Shown here: one piece after another, positions 15,658 through 25,068 of the stretch | How the letters are laid out: every line of letters begins with the position of its first letter | Numbering within the stretch: the stretch's first letter is position 1 | Assembly: GCF_006494535.1 (NCBI RefSeq) | Contig: NZ_VHIQ01000008.1 | Coordinates: 1 to 64,000 of the forward strand | Length of the DNA stretch: 64,000 nucleotides | Reading direction: 5' to 3' | Source of the DNA: Paucihalobacter ruber | Lineage (GTDB): Bacteria > Bacteroidota > Bacteroidia > Flavobacteriales > Flavobacteriaceae | Made by a program: the position numbers and the translations under genes | The notes under the pieces: model-generated | The model's input: the letters and a program-made list of their open reading frames with translations, nothing else | Told to the model about the DNA's origin: nothing | The model's database searches: none

Positions 15658-16689
15658 TTAGAGGCTCCAACCCAAGGTTGTTTGAAACACATAATCGGTT
15701 TGACTGCCAAATTGAATGGGTTGGTTATCGTAATTTAAACTGAGACCAAATTTGATAAAGAAATCCAATGGAAGATCATATTTCACATCAATATTCAGGT
15801 CTGTTCTTATTCTTTTTGATTCTGATAAGCTTGGATACACCACCCATCTGGTTAATAAATTAAAATCGCCTATATCATACAAATTGGCTTCAGTACCAAA
15901 GAAGGCTTCCCAACTATTATTTGTGGTGATGGTATTTTCAAAATCAAAACTTTCGTTATTAAAACTCAAACCCGTTTTAAAGCCCCAGTAAAGCCTGTTA
16001 CTATTGATGATGTACTTACCAACCCCCAGTTTGCTAACGGTTCTAAGATTGATGTTTTGTGCCGTGTTGGATAACCAATTAACCTCTGAAGTAACATACC
16101 ATTTTTTTTGAAAAAAATAATTGTAAAGCACATTGGCATCTAATCGTCTTGTTGTATTAGCCTCATCTTGTGATGAAAAAATCTGATTGTAATTTGAAGC
16201 GGCCAACCAGCGTCTGGAGGTATAGGTGAAATTACTTCTAATACTAAATTGAGATAATTGGTTGGCCTTGGTGTAATTATAACCAACGCTTAATGAAGCA
16301 TTTAAATTACTCCAAAAATTAGAATCTAACTTTTTGAGATAAACAATATCAGGTATGGTTGTTTGCGCCAATGTATCCTGTTCCGAAATAATGTAAACAA
16401 CCTCACCATTACTTTTTAATTTTCCACTATACCTGTCGCCGGAATTGAGAGTAACTAAATAATGTGTATTGGTTACAACAGATTTTATCTTACTCCAGGT
16501 AATTTTAAAATCAGAGTCACTGTAATCTGTTTCAAAAACAGCCACATTTCTATTCATTTCTTTGAGTTCACCAATCAGTATCTCCGATGTTTTTAAATAG
16601 AGGGTGTCAACCTGGGCATTGAGTTGATGGCTGTTCAATACCGTAATAAACAGAAGAGATATAGACAATAAAAAAGTTGTTTTACACAA
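15658..16689 (-). CDS. DUF481 outer-membrane beta-barrel protein
   Basis: The 343-residue product, starting at TTG 16689, has a signal peptide ending near QLNAQ. A small N-terminal domain (about 28-115) with ILIGELKEM and a GDRYSGKL repeat precedes a C-terminal DUF481 beta-barrel of alternating aromatic strands ending in LGWSL. Such proteins are salt- or stress-induced outer-membrane proteins in some bacteria. It is 19 bases from the outer-membrane factor gene of the efflux operon and reads the same way, so read-through is possible. Confidence 0.75.
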   Translation of the reverse strand: MCKTTFLLSISLLFITVLNSHQLNAQVDTLYLKTSEILIGELKEMNRNVAVFETDYSDSDFKITWSKIKSVVTNTHYLVTLNSGDRYSGKLKSNGEVVYIISEQDTLAQTTIPDIVYLKKLDSNFWSNLNASLSVGYNYTKANQLSQFSIRSNFTYTSRRWLAASNYNQIFSSQDEANTTRRLDANVLYNYFFQKKWYVTSEVNWLSNTAQNINLRTVSKLGVGKYIINSNRLYWGFKTGLSFNNESFDFENTITTNNSWEAFFGTEANLYDIGDFNLLTRWVVYPSLSESKRIRTDLNIDVKYDLPLDFFIKFGLSLNYDNQPIQFGSQTDYVFQTTLGWSL

Positions 16690-16707
16690 AACTTATATGA
16701 CTAAAAT

Positions 16708-18117
16708 TTATTCCCAACCACCTCCCAAGGCTCTGTATAAATTGACATAAGCATCTAATAACTCACGTCTGGTTTCGGTGTAGTTTAGCTCGGCCTCAAA
16801 AGCTTGGCGTTGAGATTCTAAAAACTCTAGATAACTGGTAACTCCTTTGTCGTAACGCTCTCCTGATAAATACTGGGCGTTTAGGGAAGCATCTAAGCGT
16901 TCTTGCCTGGCTTTGAGTTGTTCTTTCAAGGTGGTAATTTCAACCAATGCATCTTCAACCGACCTGAATGCATCTAATACAGTGCGTTCATAGGCTAAAA
17001 GTGTCTGATTGGTTTTGCTTTCTTCAATATTCACTTGTCGTTGTAGCCTACCAAAATTAAATAAAGGTCCAAAAATGGAACCACCTACATTCCACGCTAA
17101 CGGTCCGTCTGTTAATGTTGACAATTCATTCGAAGCGGCGCCCAACAAACCGGTTAAACTAACATTGGGTAACATAGTAGCTTTGGTAGCACCGGTTATG
17201 GCATTTTGGGCAATTAAATTTTGCTCGGCTGCCATTATATCGGGACGTCTTAATAACAAATGGCTTGGCAATCCTGCCGGTATTACAAAAGCGGTATCAA
17301 TGTCTAACAATCTGGTGTTGGTAACAATGCGTCCGGGATTAGCGCCGGTTAAAAGACTCAATCGGTGTTCGGTTTGCGCGATAAAACGCTTCCAAAGCGG
17401 TACGGCTTCGGCTGCTACCGCCCGTTTTATTTGTGCCTGATTTAAGTCTATTTCGGCTACAATGCCCTTGTCATATCGTTGTTGAATAATTTGAAGTACA
17501 CTATCTCTAAGTGCCAGATTGCGTTCAGATATTTCCAGTCTGTTTTTATAATCCAACAACAAAAAATAGTTGGTTGCTACCGAAGTTACCAAACTTAATT
17601 TGGTAGCGCGATACGCTTCCTCACTTTGCAGTATGCGCGCTCTGGCTGCTTCATTCAATCGACGGAATTTACCCCAAAAATCTATTTCCCAACTGGCAAA
17701 GGCTGTTGCATAAAACGTATTTTGAACTTGCGGTAAGACTATACCCTGAAAATTGCCACGAGATGCACCGGCATCAACACCTATATTGGGTAACATGGCT
17801 GAGCGTTGCACAATAAGACCATCTTGCGCCTGCACAATAGTTTCGGCTGCAATCTTTAAATCCTGATTGTAGGTTAGTGCCTTTTGCAGTAAGGTGTCCA
17901 GAACTATATCATTGAACAAACTAAAAAAGTCCAAATCTGCTATACTATCTTTGCTAATATCTTTGGTATTAACATCAACCAATTCTGGGGTGGTTGTTTC
18001 ATCTTCAAAATAAAACTTATCAGGCACAGTTAAATCTGAGCCATTATAATTTTTACCTGCTTTACATCCTACCAAAAAAACAACCGTTACTAATATAACT
18101 ATAACTCTCGCCTTCAT
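16708..18117 (-). CDS. Outer-membrane factor of RND efflux system (TolC/OprM type)
   Basis: The 469-residue product is a lipoprotein with a signal ending VGC (Cys18) and the two-fold repeated helical architecture of the NodT/OprM family: LDFFSLFNDIVLDTLLQKAL near 62-81, SWEIDFWGKFRR near 147-158, and a second repeat with DAFRSVEDALVEI. It forms the trimeric outer-membrane exit duct for the adjacent pump. It starts three bases after the pump gene stop, so the three efflux genes form one operon. Confidence 0.9.
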   Translation of the reverse strand: MKARVIVILVTVVFLVGCKAGKNYNGSDLTVPDKFYFEDETTTPELVDVNTKDISKDSIADLDFFSLFNDIVLDTLLQKALTYNQDLKIAAETIVQAQDGLIVQRSAMLPNIGVDAGASRGNFQGIVLPQVQNTFYATAFASWEIDFWGKFRRLNEAARARILQSEEAYRATKLSLVTSVATNYFLLLDYKNRLEISERNLALRDSVLQIIQQRYDKGIVAEIDLNQAQIKRAVAAEAVPLWKRFIAQTEHRLSLLTGANPGRIVTNTRLLDIDTAFVIPAGLPSHLLLRRPDIMAAEQNLIAQNAITGATKATMLPNVSLTGLLGAASNELSTLTDGPLAWNVGGSIFGPLFNFGRLQRQVNIEESKTNQTLLAYERTVLDAFRSVEDALVEITTLKEQLKARQERLDASLNAQYLSGERYDKGVTSYLEFLESQRQAFEAELNYTETRRELLDAYVNLYRALGGGWE

Positions 18118-18119
18118 GA

Positions 18120-21100
18120 TTAATCGTTTTTAGGTTGAACGATTCTGTTTTTCTCGTAGCCCGCCAATTTTCCAATCAGCACAAACAACATAGGATACAT
18201 CAATACACCAATAGCAGTAGCAACGCCCATACCACCAAGTAGAGCCACACCCATGACTTTTCTGGCTTCAGCACCGGCACCACTGGCTAATAATAAGGGT
18301 AAAATACCTAAGATAAAGGCAAAGGTGGTCATCAAAATAGGTCTAAAACGCAGGGTAGCAGCTTGAACAGCGGCATCAAAAAGGCTTAAACCTTCATCAA
18401 ATTTTATTTTGGCAAATTCTACTATTAAAATGGCATTTTTGGCGGCCATAGCAATAAGCATTATCAAGGAGACTTGTGCAAAAATATTGGTTAAGTAACT
18501 TTCGCTAAACATTCGGGCTATAAATAAAAATCCGAAGGCGCCCATTAAGGCAAAAGGTGTGCCCAATAAAATGGATAGTGGCATACTCCAGCTTTCGTAT
18601 TGTGCCGCCAAAATTAAAAACACAAAAAACAACGAAAAGGCAAATACAACACCCAACTGGCCTGAGGCTTTCTTCTCTTGATAACTCATAGCGTTCCAGC
18701 TAAAAGTCATATCTCCAGGAAGCACTTCGGCTGCAACTTCTTCCAAGGCATTTAAAGCTTCGGCAGAGCTATAGCCTGATGCAGGAGTACCTGTAACTTC
18801 GGCAGCTCTTAGCAGATTAAATCTTACGGTATAATCGGGTCCGGCATCGGGCAATACGTCTACAAAAGTTGAAAGCGGAATCGAAACGCCATCTTTATTT
18901 TGAACATAAAAGAGTTCCAATCCTTTTTCGTTTTGGCGGTATTCTGGTTCTGCCTGAACGTAGGCCTTGTATAAACGGCCATATTTGGTAAAATCGTTCA
19001 CATAAGCACCACCTAAAAAAGCTGCAAAGGTGTTGTAAACATCGTTAAGCGCCACATTCGATTTTAATATTTTGTCGTTGTTGAGCACTATGCGGCGTTG
19101 AGGAACCGTAGCTTGAAAAGTGGTAAAAGCTGAGGCAATTTCGGGTCGTTTTTGCGCTTCAGCAATAAATTTATAGGTTTGTTCGGCTAAATATGCTGGC
19201 GATTTCCCACTTTTATCTTGTATCATAAGACTAAAACCAGAGCCGTTACCCAAGCCAGGAATGGCTGGTGGACCAAAAGCCATGGCTTGTGCTTCGATGA
19301 TTTCTTTCATAAGTATACCGTTAGTAGCAGCCGTGATTTCGTTGGCGGTACGCTCTCGCTCGTCCCATTTTACCAATTTTACAAATAAAAATGCATTGTT
19401 GGGAATCATAGCCCCAGAGAGCATACTAAATCCTGTGACGGCCGTTACATATTCTATATCCTCATCTTGCAAGAGCAATTCTTCAATACGTTTAACTACG
19501 GCATCGGTGCGTTGTAAAGAGGCGGCATTGGGTAATTGCACATTCACAAAATAATAACCTTGGTCTTCTTCTGGTAAAAATCCGCTTGGCACTAATTTTC
19601 CAAAAATACCAGCAGCAACCACCGTTATTAATAAATAAACCACACCGCGTTTAAGCTTGCCAGCCACACCTGCGGTAACTTTACCGTATGAATTGGTACT
19701 GCGGTCAAACATATTATTAAACTTTTTAAAGAAACGGCCTAAAGGTCCTTTTGACTCGGTAGGCTTTTTCATAAGTAATGAGCATAATGCCGGACTTAAA
19801 CTCAAGGCATTAATGGATGAAAACACCACAGACACTGCAATTGTTATAGCAAACTGTTGGTAGAGTTTACCTGTGATACCTGCCATTGCTGCAACAGGGA
19901 CAAACACGGCAATCATAACCAAAGTTGTAGCAATAATTGGGCCTGTTACCTCCCGCATTGCCGCCGAGGTAGCCGCTTTTGGCAACATGCCTTTTTCAAT
20001 GTTTACTTGAACGGCTTCTACCACCACAATGGCATCATCTACCACAATACCAATGGCCAATACCAACCCTAACAGTGACAAGGAGTTGATGGTGAAATCT
20101 AATGCCGGGAAAAACATAAAAGCTGCAATAAGCGATACCGGTATGGCTAAAGTTGGAATGAGTGTTGCCCTCCAGTCTTGTATAAATAAAAATACCACTA
20201 GAATCACCAAAATCAACGCGATGATAAGGGTTTCAATAATTTCATCAATGCCTGCCATGATAGGTTCGGTAGCATCTAAGGATACTTCGTATGCTAAGTC
20301 TTGCGGAAAACTTAATGCCATTTCATCCAAAGCGTTGATGATGTCTTCTGCCAAAGCAACCGCATTGGTTCCGGGAGATTGATAAATGGCAATAGCAGCA
20401 GCGTCTTTTCCGTTTGTTCGCGATAAAGATCTATAATTTTCAGTACCTAATTTAATTTCGGCAATGTCTTTCATGCGCAACTGACTCCCATCGGGCATGG
20501 TTCGAATGACAATGTTTTCAAATTCTTCCTCATCAACCAATTGCTCGGGCAATCTTACGGTGTAAGTAAACTCTGTTCCCAGGGGTGCCGGTTCTGCACC
20601 AAATTGTCCGCCAGGAGCCACTACATTTTGCTCACGAATGGCATTTATGATTTCAGGAATGGAGATGCCTAATTTTGCCAATCTATCAGGTTTTACCCAT
20701 ATACGCATAGAATAATCACTCGATCCTAAAACTTGAACACGCCCTACACCCTTAATACGCGCTAACTGATCTTGAATATTAATAATAGAGTAATTTCCAA
20801 GAAAATCCTTGTCGTAAGTGCCATTGGGTGAATTTACCGATAGTATCATCAAGATACTTGACATTGATTTTTGAGTAGTAACACCTATGCGTTTGACGGC
20901 TTCGGGAAGTTTTGGTGTGGCCGTAGCCACGCGCGTTTGTGTAAACACCGTGTTCATATCAGGGTCGGTACCCAAATCAAAGGTGATTTGTAAGCTCATA
21001 CTACCATCGTTGGCGTTGGTAGATTTCATGTAAAGCATGTTTTCAACCCCGTTAATTTGTTGTTCAAGTGGCGTAGCAACAGCACTTTCGACGGTGGTTG

Positions 21101-21275
21101 AATTGGCACCTGTAAAAAATGTACTCACTCTTACAACAGGCGGTGTGATATCGGGATATTGTTCTACTGCGAGTCCTAAAATAGAAACGCCACCAATGAT
21201 AACCATAAACAAAGCGATAACAATGGCAACAATAGGCCTTCTTACAAAGAAGACGTCTTTTTGATTTTCTTCCAT
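18120..21275 (-). CDS. RND efflux pump, HAE1 family (AcrB-like)
   Basis: The 1051-residue product has the length and layout of AcrB-type pumps: an N-terminal span after FFVRRPIVAIVIA, two large periplasmic loops, and twelve membrane segments. The proton-relay motif GIVVDDAIVVVEAV lies around residue 410. The end is cytoplasmic and rich in charged residues. It drives export of drugs, detergents or similar amphiphiles by proton antiport, with the adaptor and outer-membrane factor encoded on either side. Substrates are not predictable. Confidence 0.93.
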   Translation of the reverse strand: MEENQKDVFFVRRPIVAIVIALFMVIIGGVSILGLAVEQYPDITPPVVRVSTFFTGANSTTVESAVATPLEQQINGVENMLYMKSTNANDGSMSLQITFDLGTDPDMNTVFTQTRVATATPKLPEAVKRIGVTTQKSMSSILMILSVNSPNGTYDKDFLGNYSIINIQDQLARIKGVGRVQVLGSSDYSMRIWVKPDRLAKLGISIPEIINAIREQNVVAPGGQFGAEPAPLGTEFTYTVRLPEQLVDEEEFENIVIRTMPDGSQLRMKDIAEIKLGTENYRSLSRTNGKDAAAIAIYQSPGTNAVALAEDIINALDEMALSFPQDLAYEVSLDATEPIMAGIDEIIETLIIALILVILVVFLFIQDWRATLIPTLAIPVSLIAAFMFFPALDFTINSLSLLGLVLAIGIVVDDAIVVVEAVQVNIEKGMLPKAATSAAMREVTGPIIATTLVMIAVFVPVAAMAGITGKLYQQFAITIAVSVVFSSINALSLSPALCSLLMKKPTESKGPLGRFFKKFNNMFDRSTNSYGKVTAGVAGKLKRGVVYLLITVVAAGIFGKLVPSGFLPEEDQGYYFVNVQLPNAASLQRTDAVVKRIEELLLQDEDIEYVTAVTGFSMLSGAMIPNNAFLFVKLVKWDERERTANEITAATNGILMKEIIEAQAMAFGPPAIPGLGNGSGFSLMIQDKSGKSPAYLAEQTYKFIAEAQKRPEIASAFTTFQATVPQRRIVLNNDKILKSNVALNDVYNTFAAFLGGAYVNDFTKYGRLYKAYVQAEPEYRQNEKGLELFYVQNKDGVSIPLSTFVDVLPDAGPDYTVRFNLLRAAEVTGTPASGYSSAEALNALEEVAAEVLPGDMTFSWNAMSYQEKKASGQLGVVFAFSLFFVFLILAAQYESWSMPLSILLGTPFALMGAFGFLFIARMFSESYLTNIFAQVSLIMLIAMAAKNAILIVEFAKIKFDEGLSLFDAAVQAATLRFRPILMTTFAFILGILPLLLASGAGAEARKVMGVALLGGMGVATAIGVLMYPMLFVLIGKLAGYEKNRIVQPKND

Positions 21276-21277
21276 TG

Positions 21278-22405
21278 TTATTCTGCTTTAAATTGAGATT
21301 GAAACTCCACTACTTCTGCCTCTACTTGAAAACCGGTTTTGGCGCGTTGTAAACCTTCGTAAATAACCTTATCATTGGGAGACAGTCCGTCTAAAACAAT
21401 AAAGTAATCTCTGTAAGACTGACCTAATTGAACACCCACTTGTTCAACTTCACCACTTTCTTTAACGCGCAAAACAAAATAGTTTCCTTGAACTTCATTC
21501 ACACATCTTTGCGGCACCAATAGTGCATTAGGTAAAGTTTCAACCGCAGCACGAACTCGGGCAAACTGCCCGGGTCTTACCAACCGGTCCGGATTTGGAA
21601 AAACTGATTGAATTAAGATGGTACCTGTTACATTATTAACTTCCCTGTTAATAAAGTTTACTTTGCCTTTGTATGGAAACAAACTACCATCAGATAATAT
21701 TAATTGTAAGGGGGTGCTTTTAGTATCACTTTTGTTGGATTTGGAATGGTTGGCCCAAGCAAGATAATCACTTTCAGTTACAAAAAATTCAACACGAAGC
21801 GAATCTACTGTTGAAATGGTGTTGAGAATAACCGGGTTGGGAGCTCGACCTACAAACTCACCTGTTCTTGCCATGGTTTTTCCTATGATGCCGTCAACTG
21901 GCGCTTTAATACTGGCATATCCTAACCTTATTTGAGCCAGATTAAGATTGGCTTCAGAGGCATTAACAATGGCATCTGTTCCTTTTTTTTCGGCTAAGGC
22001 AGCATCTAAATCTTTTTTACTAACGGCATTTATTTCAGAAAGCGGCTCAATGCGGTTTAAATCGCTTATAGCTCTTTCGTTGTTAACCTGGCTTCTTGCT
22101 AATTCACTTTTGGCAGCATTAACAGCTTCAAGAAGTGGATCTGGATCTACAACATACAGTAAATCTCCCCTTTTAACAAAGCTGCCTTCCTGAAAAGCTA
22201 TTTTCTCTAGAAACCCTTCAACTCGGGTTCTAATGGGAATATCGTTATAGCCATACACCTGACCTACAAAGTCTTTTTCTAAAGTAACTTCTTGTTGTTG
22301 TAACGAAACTACTTGAACTTTTGGAGGCGGTGTAGTAACCGATTGTGTGTTATTATTGCAAGCCAGCAAACAGAGAAAAGCCCCCGAGAAGAGTATTAAG
22401 CGCAT
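21278..22405 (-). CDS. RND efflux periplasmic adaptor (AcrA-like)
   Basis: The 375-residue product is a lipoprotein (signal ending LLAC, Cys16) with the membrane-fusion protein order: a lipoyl half motif (GFLEKIAFQEGSFVKRGDLL, about 63-82), a helical hairpin (about 90-160), the second lipoyl half (IKAPVDGIIGK) and beta-barrel and membrane-proximal domains. It connects the pump to the outer-membrane duct. It is the first gene of the efflux operon. A strong palindrome 68-100 bases upstream probably controls the operon. No dedicated regulator gene is adjacent. Confidence 0.92.
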   Translation of the reverse strand: MRLILFSGAFLCLLACNNNTQSVTTPPPKVQVVSLQQQEVTLEKDFVGQVYGYNDIPIRTRVEGFLEKIAFQEGSFVKRGDLLYVVDPDPLLEAVNAAKSELARSQVNNERAISDLNRIEPLSEINAVSKKDLDAALAEKKGTDAIVNASEANLNLAQIRLGYASIKAPVDGIIGKTMARTGEFVGRAPNPVILNTISTVDSLRVEFFVTESDYLAWANHSKSNKSDTKSTPLQLILSDGSLFPYKGKVNFINREVNNVTGTILIQSVFPNPDRLVRPGQFARVRAAVETLPNALLVPQRCVNEVQGNYFVLRVKESGEVEQVGVQLGQSYRDYFIVLDGLSPNDKVIYEGLQRAKTGFQVEAEVVEFQSQFKAE

Positions 22406-22472
22406 GTTTATATAAATTTTAAACTAAAAGTACAAAAAACGACATAACATCATACTGTGAAGACGTTGTATT

Positions 22473-22505
22473 GTTCAAATTTATACATTTTGTATAATTT
22501 TGAAC
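22473..22505 (-). promoter_or_regulatory. 33-bp palindromic operator/promoter of the efflux operon
   Basis: The half-sites gttcaaatttatac and gtataattttgaac are complementary at 13 of 14 positions around a 5-base centre. On the minus strand the palindrome contains TAAATTTG (22476-22483), which fits the Bacteroidota -7 box TAnnTTTG, about 70 bases upstream of the adaptor ATG. A repressor bound here would block transcription. The rest of 22406-22717 shows nothing else clear. Confidence 0.55.
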
Positions 22506-22717
22506 ACTTTTATTCGAAATAATTTAAGCTTTCGTTTATTAAAACCTTAGTTCTAAAACAACATGTCAACTTTTTTACCACATAAATCAAGAGTACTAAT
22601 ATAAACAGTTATTACAAATAACTAACTTAAATTAAGTTTCTTGCCTTAGTTTAGGTAAATAGTTTATTTTCGTAACTGCAGTTTTAATTAAATTTAAACT
22701 ACCAAATTGTATAAATC

Positions 22718-23326
22718 ATGTACCCCAAAATAATTAAAAGAATGCTAGATATACTGGCTTCACTCATATTACTGCTTTTATTGAGTCCGATATTAGTAGT
22801 GATAACGTTGCTTTTAATTATTGCTAATAATGGCCAGCCTTTTTTTTATCAAATGCGCCCGGGTAAAAATGAACGTTTATTTAAAGTAGTTAAATTTAAG
22901 TCCATGAACGATAAAAAAGACAAAGATGGCAACCTGCTTCCAGACATGAAACGTATTACCGCTGTTGGTAATTTTATTAGGAATACCTCTTTAGATGAGT
23001 TACCACAACTATTTAATGTTCTTAAAGGCAACATGAGTTTAATTGGACCGCGACCACTACTGGTTTCTTATCTGCCGTTGTACAATCAAGAACAAAGACA
23101 AAGGCATTTGTTACGTCCGGGAATTACAGGCTGGGCACAGGTTAATGGCCGCAATGCTATTTCATGGGATGAAAAGTTTGCGTTTGACATATATTATGTC
23201 AAAAATTGCAGTTTTGTGCTTGACTTAAAGATTTTATGGCTCACTTTTATAAAAGTGGTTAAAAAAGACGGTATTTCAGCTTCCGAAGAAAAAACCATGG
23301 AACCCTTTAAAGGAAATATAGGATAA
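22718..23326 (+). CDS. Undecaprenyl-phosphate sugar transferase (PglC-like, short form)
   Basis: The 202-residue product has one N-terminal membrane helix (about 10-36) and the monotopic phosphoglycosyl transferase domain: KFKSM near 59-63, SLDELPQL at 91-98 with the catalytic Asp-Glu pair, GPRPL at 110-114 and RPGITGWAQVNGRN at 133-146. It would transfer a sugar-1-phosphate from a nucleotide sugar to a polyprenyl phosphate, starting a glycan for polysaccharide or glycoprotein. No other glycan genes are beside it. It is transcribed away from the efflux operon. Confidence 0.9.
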   Translation: MYPKIIKRMLDILASLILLLLLSPILVVITLLLIIANNGQPFFYQMRPGKNERLFKVVKFKSMNDKKDKDGNLLPDMKRITAVGNFIRNTSLDELPQLFNVLKGNMSLIGPRPLLVSYLPLYNQEQRQRHLLRPGITGWAQVNGRNAISWDEKFAFDIYYVKNCSFVLDLKILWLTFIKVVKKDGISASEEKTMEPFKGNIG

Positions 23327-23369
23327 TATCTTAGCTAAGTTTTGAAAATCAACATTTAAAGTGATGACA

Positions 23370-23843
23370 TCAGGAATTTACTTTAAACTTTTCTAACATC
23401 TTTTTCAATAATTCAGGTTGTTGCGTACCAATACAAACGCGCTTACCGGATTTAAGGATTAAATACAAACCTTTATTGCCTTTTACGTTATAAACTGTAC
23501 CGTATTTGGTACCAAACCTGATGCCCCAACCACCAACAAAACCGTAATTGATAACTTCAAAAGATTGGATGTCTTCCCATTTATAACTACGCCTTAAAAA
23601 AGGTACATATTTAATGTAAATACCTCCGCGATCTATGCGTGTTTCTAAACGCATTAACCAAAATAAAACAGGAATTAACAAGGTGATGATCCAAATAAAT
23701 AACATCCATGAATAATTATTTGTATTGGTTTCTATATTCAAACTTGTATACAAGGTAAGAGATACCAACAGGAATACCAATATATTAATGGCCCAAAGCC
23801 ACCATTGTGTAAAACGCTGTGTTTCTTTAAATACTTGATGCAT
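23370..23843 (-). CDS. Two-TM protein with PH-like domain
   Basis: The 157-residue product has two membrane segments (about 15-33 and 44-63) followed by a beta-rich soluble domain with GGIYIKYVPFLRRSYKWEDI and a strand-helix ending, consistent with a bacterial PH-like fold. It converges with the sugar transferase gene, 43 bases away. Function unknown. Confidence 0.6.
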   Translation of the reverse strand: MHQVFKETQRFTQWWLWAINILVFLLVSLTLYTSLNIETNTNNYSWMLFIWIITLLIPVLFWLMRLETRIDRGGIYIKYVPFLRRSYKWEDIQSFEVINYGFVGGWGIRFGTKYGTVYNVKGNKGLYLILKSGKRVCIGTQQPELLKKMLEKFKVNS

Positions 23844-23873
23844 AATTATTAAACATATTTAGTCCATCTTAAA

Positions 23874-24218
23874 TTAATACATTAAATGCTTTTTAGCACT
23901 GTTTCGCCATCCGGCTTGATTTTCGTATTCAACAAAGAAGACTTTTAAATCTGCCTGATTCTCGTACTCTACAAAAAATATTTTCTTGTCTGCCTGATTA
24001 AGATATTCGGTAAAAAACCATTTACCATTGTTATCGCCCGCTTGGTTCTGATACTTCACCTTAAAAACTTTTAAGTCGGCCTGGTTTTCGTACTTCACCA
24101 CAAATACCTTCACATCGGCCTGATTTTGATAATCTACACTAAATACTTTTTGGGAAAACCCAAAATTTGAAATTCCTAGAAAAATGATTACAAAAAATAA
24201 GATGTTTAGTAGTTTCAT
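23874..24218 (-). CDS. DUF6150 secreted repeat protein
   Basis: Starting at the ATG at 24218, the product has 114 residues: a signal peptide ending FGFSQ and six consecutive units of about 13 residues with the pattern K-x-F-x-V-x-Y-x-N-Q-A-(D/G). One unit is stretched by a GDNNGKW insertion. The repeated short strands suggest a small beta-prism or beta-solenoid in the periplasm or on the cell surface. This matches DUF6150, of unknown role. The first reading-frame codons upstream of 24218 look like 5' leader, not protein. Confidence 0.75.
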   Translation of the reverse strand: MKLLNILFFVIIFLGISNFGFSQKVFSVDYQNQADVKVFVVKYENQADLKVFKVKYQNQAGDNNGKWFFTEYLNQADKKIFFVEYENQADLKVFFVEYENQAGWRNSAKKHLMY

Positions 24219-24308
24219 GACTGTTTGTTTCAGTTTTCGCAATAACATACAGCAAAGATTGTTCCTATTATTCCAACAGCAGAGATACCCTAAACTTAAT
24301 AAAAATTC

Positions 24309-24911
24309 TTATTTGTAAAAGATAATGAACTGAACTACGATACCTACGAGAATAATCAGAATTATTTCTATGTTCGACATTAAAGATGAAGTATTTAAAG
24401 ATTGCTTAGCAAAGCGCGTCATGTTTTCACCTTCGGTTTGTTGAATATTTGCAAGCTGATCTAAATTTCGTTGAATACGACTAATTTGGGTTTTAATTTG
24501 ATCTGATTCTGAAGCTCCTAAAGTATCACGTTCAGCTGAAACGTATTTTAATTCCAAATCGGTTAGTTTATTAAAATTATCTCGCAAATTTCTAAGGGTT
24601 GATTTTTCTTCTGAGGTCAACCTGGTGGCTTCAAAACTGCTTAACAACGAATTAACCGTGCTGTGATAAGAATTAATGCTGTAAGGCTCAGCATGTTTAA
24701 TCAACATTTTTTCCTGATTGTGAAAAATATTATTCAACGTGTAAATGTAGCCCTTTACAACCAATCGGTCTTCGTAAACAGATGTTAAGGAGTTTTCCAC
24801 TGTTTCAAATCTTTTTTTGTCAAATCTGTTCGTGGCAATAACTAATAAAAAAACAATGGCGAAAGCAAATCCAATTTTAATGCGATTAGTTGTTGAAAGT
24901 TTCTTGCTCAT
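24309..24911 (-). CDS. Membrane protein with MCP-type four-helix bundle sensor
   Basis: With the start at 24911 the product has 200 residues: a membrane helix (about 11-28), a helical extracytoplasmic region of about 135 residues resembling the four-helix-bundle sensor of chemoreceptors, and a second membrane helix near the C-terminus (about 178-198). There is no HAMP or signalling domain after it. It looks like a sensor half without its output, perhaps acting through a partner in the membrane. Upstream codons in frame lack conserved character. Confidence 0.65.
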   Translation of the reverse strand: MSKKLSTTNRIKIGFAFAIVFLLVIATNRFDKKRFETVENSLTSVYEDRLVVKGYIYTLNNIFHNQEKMLIKHAEPYSINSYHSTVNSLLSSFEATRLTSEEKSTLRNLRDNFNKLTDLELKYVSAERDTLGASESDQIKTQISRIQRNLDQLANIQQTEGENMTRFAKQSLNTSSLMSNIEIILIILVGIVVQFIIFYK

Positions 24912-25043
24912 ATTAAAAGTATTTAGGCTAAAATAAAACATAAGTTTTAGATGCGCAATTTAATCAGTTTTACAAGCGGGTAAAATTTGGGTTTCGTCAA
25001 AAAAAGTTACCAATTTAAGCCAAGGTCATAGCCTCAAATTAAG

Positions 25044-25051
25044 TATTTTTG
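25044..25051 (+). promoter_or_regulatory. -7 box upstream of cysE
   Basis: The sequence tatttttg fits TAnnTTTG and ends 17 bases before the cysE ATG at 25069. No clear -33 element is seen at the usual distance, so strength is uncertain. Confidence 0.4.
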
Positions 25052-25068
25052 TTGACGACTTGGATACT

